Virus record (IMG/VR): IMGVR_UViG_3300017764_000003
Span: 1-60,573 of that record
Strand: one strand, 5' to 3'
Length of the DNA: 60,573 nucleotides
Origin: a virus
In this document: positions 58,677-60,573 of the stretch, piece by piece
How positions within the stretch are numbered: position 1 is the stretch's first letter
How the letters are laid out: every line of letters begins with the position of its first letter
Notes under the pieces: model-generated
Told to the model about the DNA's origin: nothing
The model's input: the letters and a program-made list of their open reading frames with translations, nothing else
Database searches by the model: none
Made by a program: the position numbers and the translations under genes

Positions 58677-59044
58677 TGAATATTAGACGTAACAAAGCTA
58701 TCAACTTAATCAAAAAGATTAAGAGCAAAGGACATTCATTTGGTGTGACTTACATCAAAAAGAACGGTGAAGAAAGAACAATGTTAGCTAGGCTAGGTGT
58801 TCAACCTAACTACGAAAAGAAAAGAGAACAAGCCTATACTCCAAGTGATTATGGTTTGCTTACGGTTCTTGATGTTAACAAGACTAGAGTAGCTAGGAAG
58901 ATTAAAAAGGATAAAGACCTGAAGGTATACAGACAAGTTAATGTCAACACCTTGTGCAGAATTAAGTACGGAGGTATAACTTACTTTGTTATCGGTAACG
59001 AGTTAGATAAGAACGCTTACAAATCAAATAAAAAGGAGGTATAA
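58676..59044 (+). CDS. basic small beta-barrel-like phage protein, 122 aa
   Basis: The product has HSFGVTYIKKNGEERTMLAR, then YTPSDYGLLTVLDVNKTR and RQVNVNTLCRIKYGGITYFV. This rhythm (F-x-V-x-F-x-K-x-G-x-x-R, then L-x-V-x-D, then R-x-V-N-x-x-T-L) belongs to a small SH3-like family common in phages, which I cannot name with certainty. The charge suggests nucleic-acid binding. The start overlaps the upstream stop (TAATG). Confidence 0.6.
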   Translation: MNIRRNKAINLIKKIKSKGHSFGVTYIKKNGEERTMLARLGVQPNYEKKREQAYTPSDYGLLTVLDVNKTRVARKIKKDKDLKVYRQVNVNTLCRIKYGGITYFVIGNELDKNAYKSNKKEV

Positions 59045-59045
59045 G

Positions 59046-59333
59046 ATGAAATTTGATAGAAATATTTACAATATAATATTGGTTCACGTTGCTAGAACTT
59101 GGGAAAGATTAAGACTTAATCAACCACACCAAGAAATGCCTTTAGACAACATAGAGAGTGCAGAAGAGTTACAATTCATAGCTGATTTTGTTATCGAAAC
59201 AGATTTAGTTCAAGAATTTTTAACTAATAAAGATGGTGGTATTTGGGATAAGTTTGGAGATGGTTGTAGCGATGTTTACATAGAAAAGATTGCTGCAGAA
59301 TATATTACTGAAAATTATTTAACAATAAAATAA
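59046..59333 (+). CDS. hypothetical early protein, 95 aa
   Basis: AAAAAGGAGGTATAAG before ATG 59046 sets the start and overlaps the end of the previous gene. It has a helical N-terminus (NIYNIILVHVARTWERLRL) and an acidic body (DNIESAEELQFIADFVIETD). No recognised motif. Confidence 0.65.
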   Translation: MKFDRNIYNIILVHVARTWERLRLNQPHQEMPLDNIESAEELQFIADFVIETDLVQEFLTNKDGGIWDKFGDGCSDVYIEKIAAEYITENYLTIK

Positions 59334-59345
59334 AAGGAGGAAAAG

Positions 59346-59645
59346 ATGAATTACGTAGGAAAAAGATTAGAAGTTTTTAGGAATCAGGGTGACAGAGATG
59401 CAAGGATTGTATCAATGGCACATGGTCTTGATGTTGGATTACTTAATGATGAGATTGATGTACTAATAGAGTACGAGATGCCAAACGGTACAACAGCATT
59501 GAACATTGTTAAACCTGATGGAAGTTATAAGACTCTGCCATACGGAAAGCTACAGTCTAGCAAGAAATGGAGAGAGCATTTAGATGAAAGTTTATTGATC
59601 AATAACCCACAATCGGGTAAGAAGTTTAAATTAGAGGAGGTATAA
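59346..59645 (+). CDS. hypothetical early protein, 99 aa
   Basis: SD AAAAGGAGGAAAAG before ATG 59346. The product is beta-rich (DEIDVLIEYEMPNGTTALNI) and has the same length as the next gene's product. Both contain the phrase NG(T/A)TA(L/I)N followed by a strand. They may be distant paralogues produced by duplication. Function unknown. Confidence 0.65.
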   Translation: MNYVGKRLEVFRNQGDRDARIVSMAHGLDVGLLNDEIDVLIEYEMPNGTTALNIVKPDGSYKTLPYGKLQSSKKWREHLDESLLINNPQSGKKFKLEEV

Positions 59646-59646
59646 G

Positions 59647-59946
59647 ATGAAAGTCATTAAAGTAAACAATCAAAAGTGCGAAGTTATATTTGAAAAATAT
59701 ATGATGAACGGAGCAACAGCTATTAATTTAATTTGTTTAGATGAAGGAGAGCCATATGCTACAGCCACCATCAATATGCCTGAAGTTTATCTAGAAAAAG
59801 ATGAACTTATTATTAAAAACTATGGCGAAAACGAAGGCATATTAGATGCACTCGTTAAAGAAAATATAGTTGAAGACACAGGGGTAAAGGTTAACGTAGG
59901 TTATGCTTACGCTAACATTTGTAAATTAAAAACAAAGGAGGTATAA
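59647..59946 (+). CDS. hypothetical early protein, 99 aa, possible paralogue of its neighbour
   Basis: ATG 59647 follows GAGGAGGTATAAG. It contains MMNGATAINLICLDEG, resembling the neighbour's segment with NGTTALNIV, in a beta-rich, acidic protein (EVYLEKDELIIKNYGENEG). The similarity is short and would need alignment to confirm. Function unknown. Confidence 0.65.
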   Translation: MKVIKVNNQKCEVIFEKYMMNGATAINLICLDEGEPYATATINMPEVYLEKDELIIKNYGENEGILDALVKENIVEDTGVKVNVGYAYANICKLKTKEV

Positions 59947-59947
59947 G

Positions 59948-60118
59948 ATGAGTGATCAAAGATTTAGTATCAACTTAACAATGTCAGACATTGAAGAGTT
60001 ACACGAAAGAATACTTAACGCTGACGATGGTGAGCAAGAGATAGTATTTGAATGGGGAATTATGAATTTAGATGGCGATCAAGCCGAATTAACTATCTCA
60101 GTAGGAGATGATGAATAA
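59948..60118 (+). CDS. hypothetical early protein, 56 aa
   Basis: ACAAAGGAGGTATAAG before ATG 59948 is a near-perfect SD. The product is acidic (MSDIEELHERILNADDGEQE; ISVGDDE at the end) and contains a short strand region (EIVFEWGIMNLDGD). Small acidic early proteins are often inhibitors of host DNA-binding proteins, but nothing in the sequence proves this. Confidence 0.65.
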   Translation: MSDQRFSINLTMSDIEELHERILNADDGEQEIVFEWGIMNLDGDQAELTISVGDDE

Positions 60119-60135
60119 AACAAAGGAGGTATAAG

Positions 60136-60309
60136 ATGACTAGAGATATATCACTACCAAACGGAGAATATCTACAAATTAAATTTGAATATGCAGGTTT
60201 AGTTTATGATAGATATGATAAGAATGATAATCTAATTGAGGAATTAGGATACGATTTATATATTGAAACGTGTCCACATTTATTTAAAGAAGGTGAACAA
60301 CCATTTTAA
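60136..60309 (+). CDS. hypothetical early protein, 57 aa, ending in EGEQPF
   Basis: SD CAAAGGAGGTATAAG precedes ATG 60136. The product is beta-rich at the start (GEYLQIKFEYAGLVYDRYDK) and ends CPHLFKEGEQPF. The acidic-Pro-Phe terminus recalls the SSB tail of this phage. Not recognised otherwise. Confidence 0.65.
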   Translation: MTRDISLPNGEYLQIKFEYAGLVYDRYDKNDNLIEELGYDLYIETCPHLFKEGEQPF

Positions 60310-60322
60310 AAGGAGGTATAAT

Positions 60323-60568
60323 ATGGAATTAAAATTAGCAGAATTATTAGAGAGTCGCAATTATGCAATAGAAATTAGAGAAGATTATTCAGGTCGTGGG
60401 ATGTACGGTAAAAGCACAGCAGGAATTGTATGTGATGAGTCCGATATGTTTGAAGCACTTGCAGAAATAATGGAAAGTGGTGACAAAGAAGAAAGAGAAT
60501 ACGTAGCCAAAGAAATCAGATATGGATTCAGAACAGATTCAATGGGGTATTCAACAATTTATTATTAA
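60323..60568 (+). CDS. hypothetical early protein, 81 aa
   Basis: ATG 60323 is selected by AAAAGGAGGTATAAT; a longer frame from 60263 would overlap the preceding gene. It is an acidic, helical protein (LAELLESRNYAIEIRED; MFEALAEIMESGDKEEREYV) with an aromatic end (GYSTIYY). It is the last complete gene before the window end; the next start would be the left-end genes if the DNA is circular. Confidence 0.65.
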   Translation: MELKLAELLESRNYAIEIREDYSGRGMYGKSTAGIVCDESDMFEALAEIMESGDKEEREYVAKEIRYGFRTDSMGYSTIYY

Positions 60569-60573
60569 AACAA

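Noticed and set aside
1-60573. Lysogeny module, CRISPR array or insertion sequence
   Set aside because: No integrase, excisionase or transposase and no regularly spaced repeat array was seen. The HTH proteins alone do not justify a temperate call.

Overview
The window reads as a tailed double-stranded DNA phage genome of podovirus type, very probably complete or nearly so. It has one large terminase, one portal and one major capsid protein, adaptor and nozzle-type proteins, internal virion proteins and fibres. It has no tail sheath, tape measure or baseplate, and no integrase or lysogeny gene. The base composition is AT-rich. The clearest promoters have the Bacteroidota -7 box TAnnTTTG, in two cases with TTG 19-20 bases upstream. 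Several proteins resemble families I know from phages of Flavobacteriia/Bacteroidota, including crAss-like phages. I therefore infer a Bacteroidota host. The right-end gene cluster appears to continue into the left end, which suggests a circular or circularly permuted genome cut inside an operon.

Layout. (1) A presumed early rightward operon runs from 56107 to the right end and on from 1 to 1327. It holds about 20 small genes, most of unknown function, many with a strong Shine-Dalgarno sequence (AAGGAGGTATAAGATG type). (2) A rightward replication and recombination operon (1457-11343) encodes a stand-alone DnaA domain IV-like protein, a DUF932 protein, HTH proteins, a Rad52-like annealing protein, a DUF4373-like protein, a T7 gp4-like primase-helicase, SSB, a MazG-like protein, two PD-(D/E)xK-type nucleases and several microproteins. 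No DNA polymerase is visible. (3) A bidirectional terminator (11330-11359) separates it from the leftward late genes. (4) The leftward late block (54722 down to 11387), in transcription order, holds an unknown gene, HNH nuclease, winged helix protein, zinc ribbon, TerL, portal, small basic proteins, scaffold, capsid, adaptors, a 1530-aa nozzle-type protein, a sulfotransferase-like protein, three internal virion proteins of 195, 724 and 3554 aa, fibres and lysis genes.

The 1.4 kb gene-free stretch 54723-56106 lies between the leftward and rightward blocks. It holds a promoter-like repeat element, repeated GTTGA(N3)TCAAC units that suggest an origin, and about 530 bases of unusually GC-rich, pairing-rich sequence that I propose encodes a structured noncoding RNA.

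Regulation. A composite element (several TGCA boxes, then a GAAA-repeat purine tract, then a TAnnTTT-type -7 box) occurs three times: before the replication operon, before the whole late block, and before the fibre genes. The early operon lacks it. Translation signals split in a similar way: strong SDs are concentrated in the early operon, while replication and structural genes nearly all lack them. Several replication proteins end in an SSB-like acidic tail with terminal Pro-Phe, which suggests a shared docking partner.
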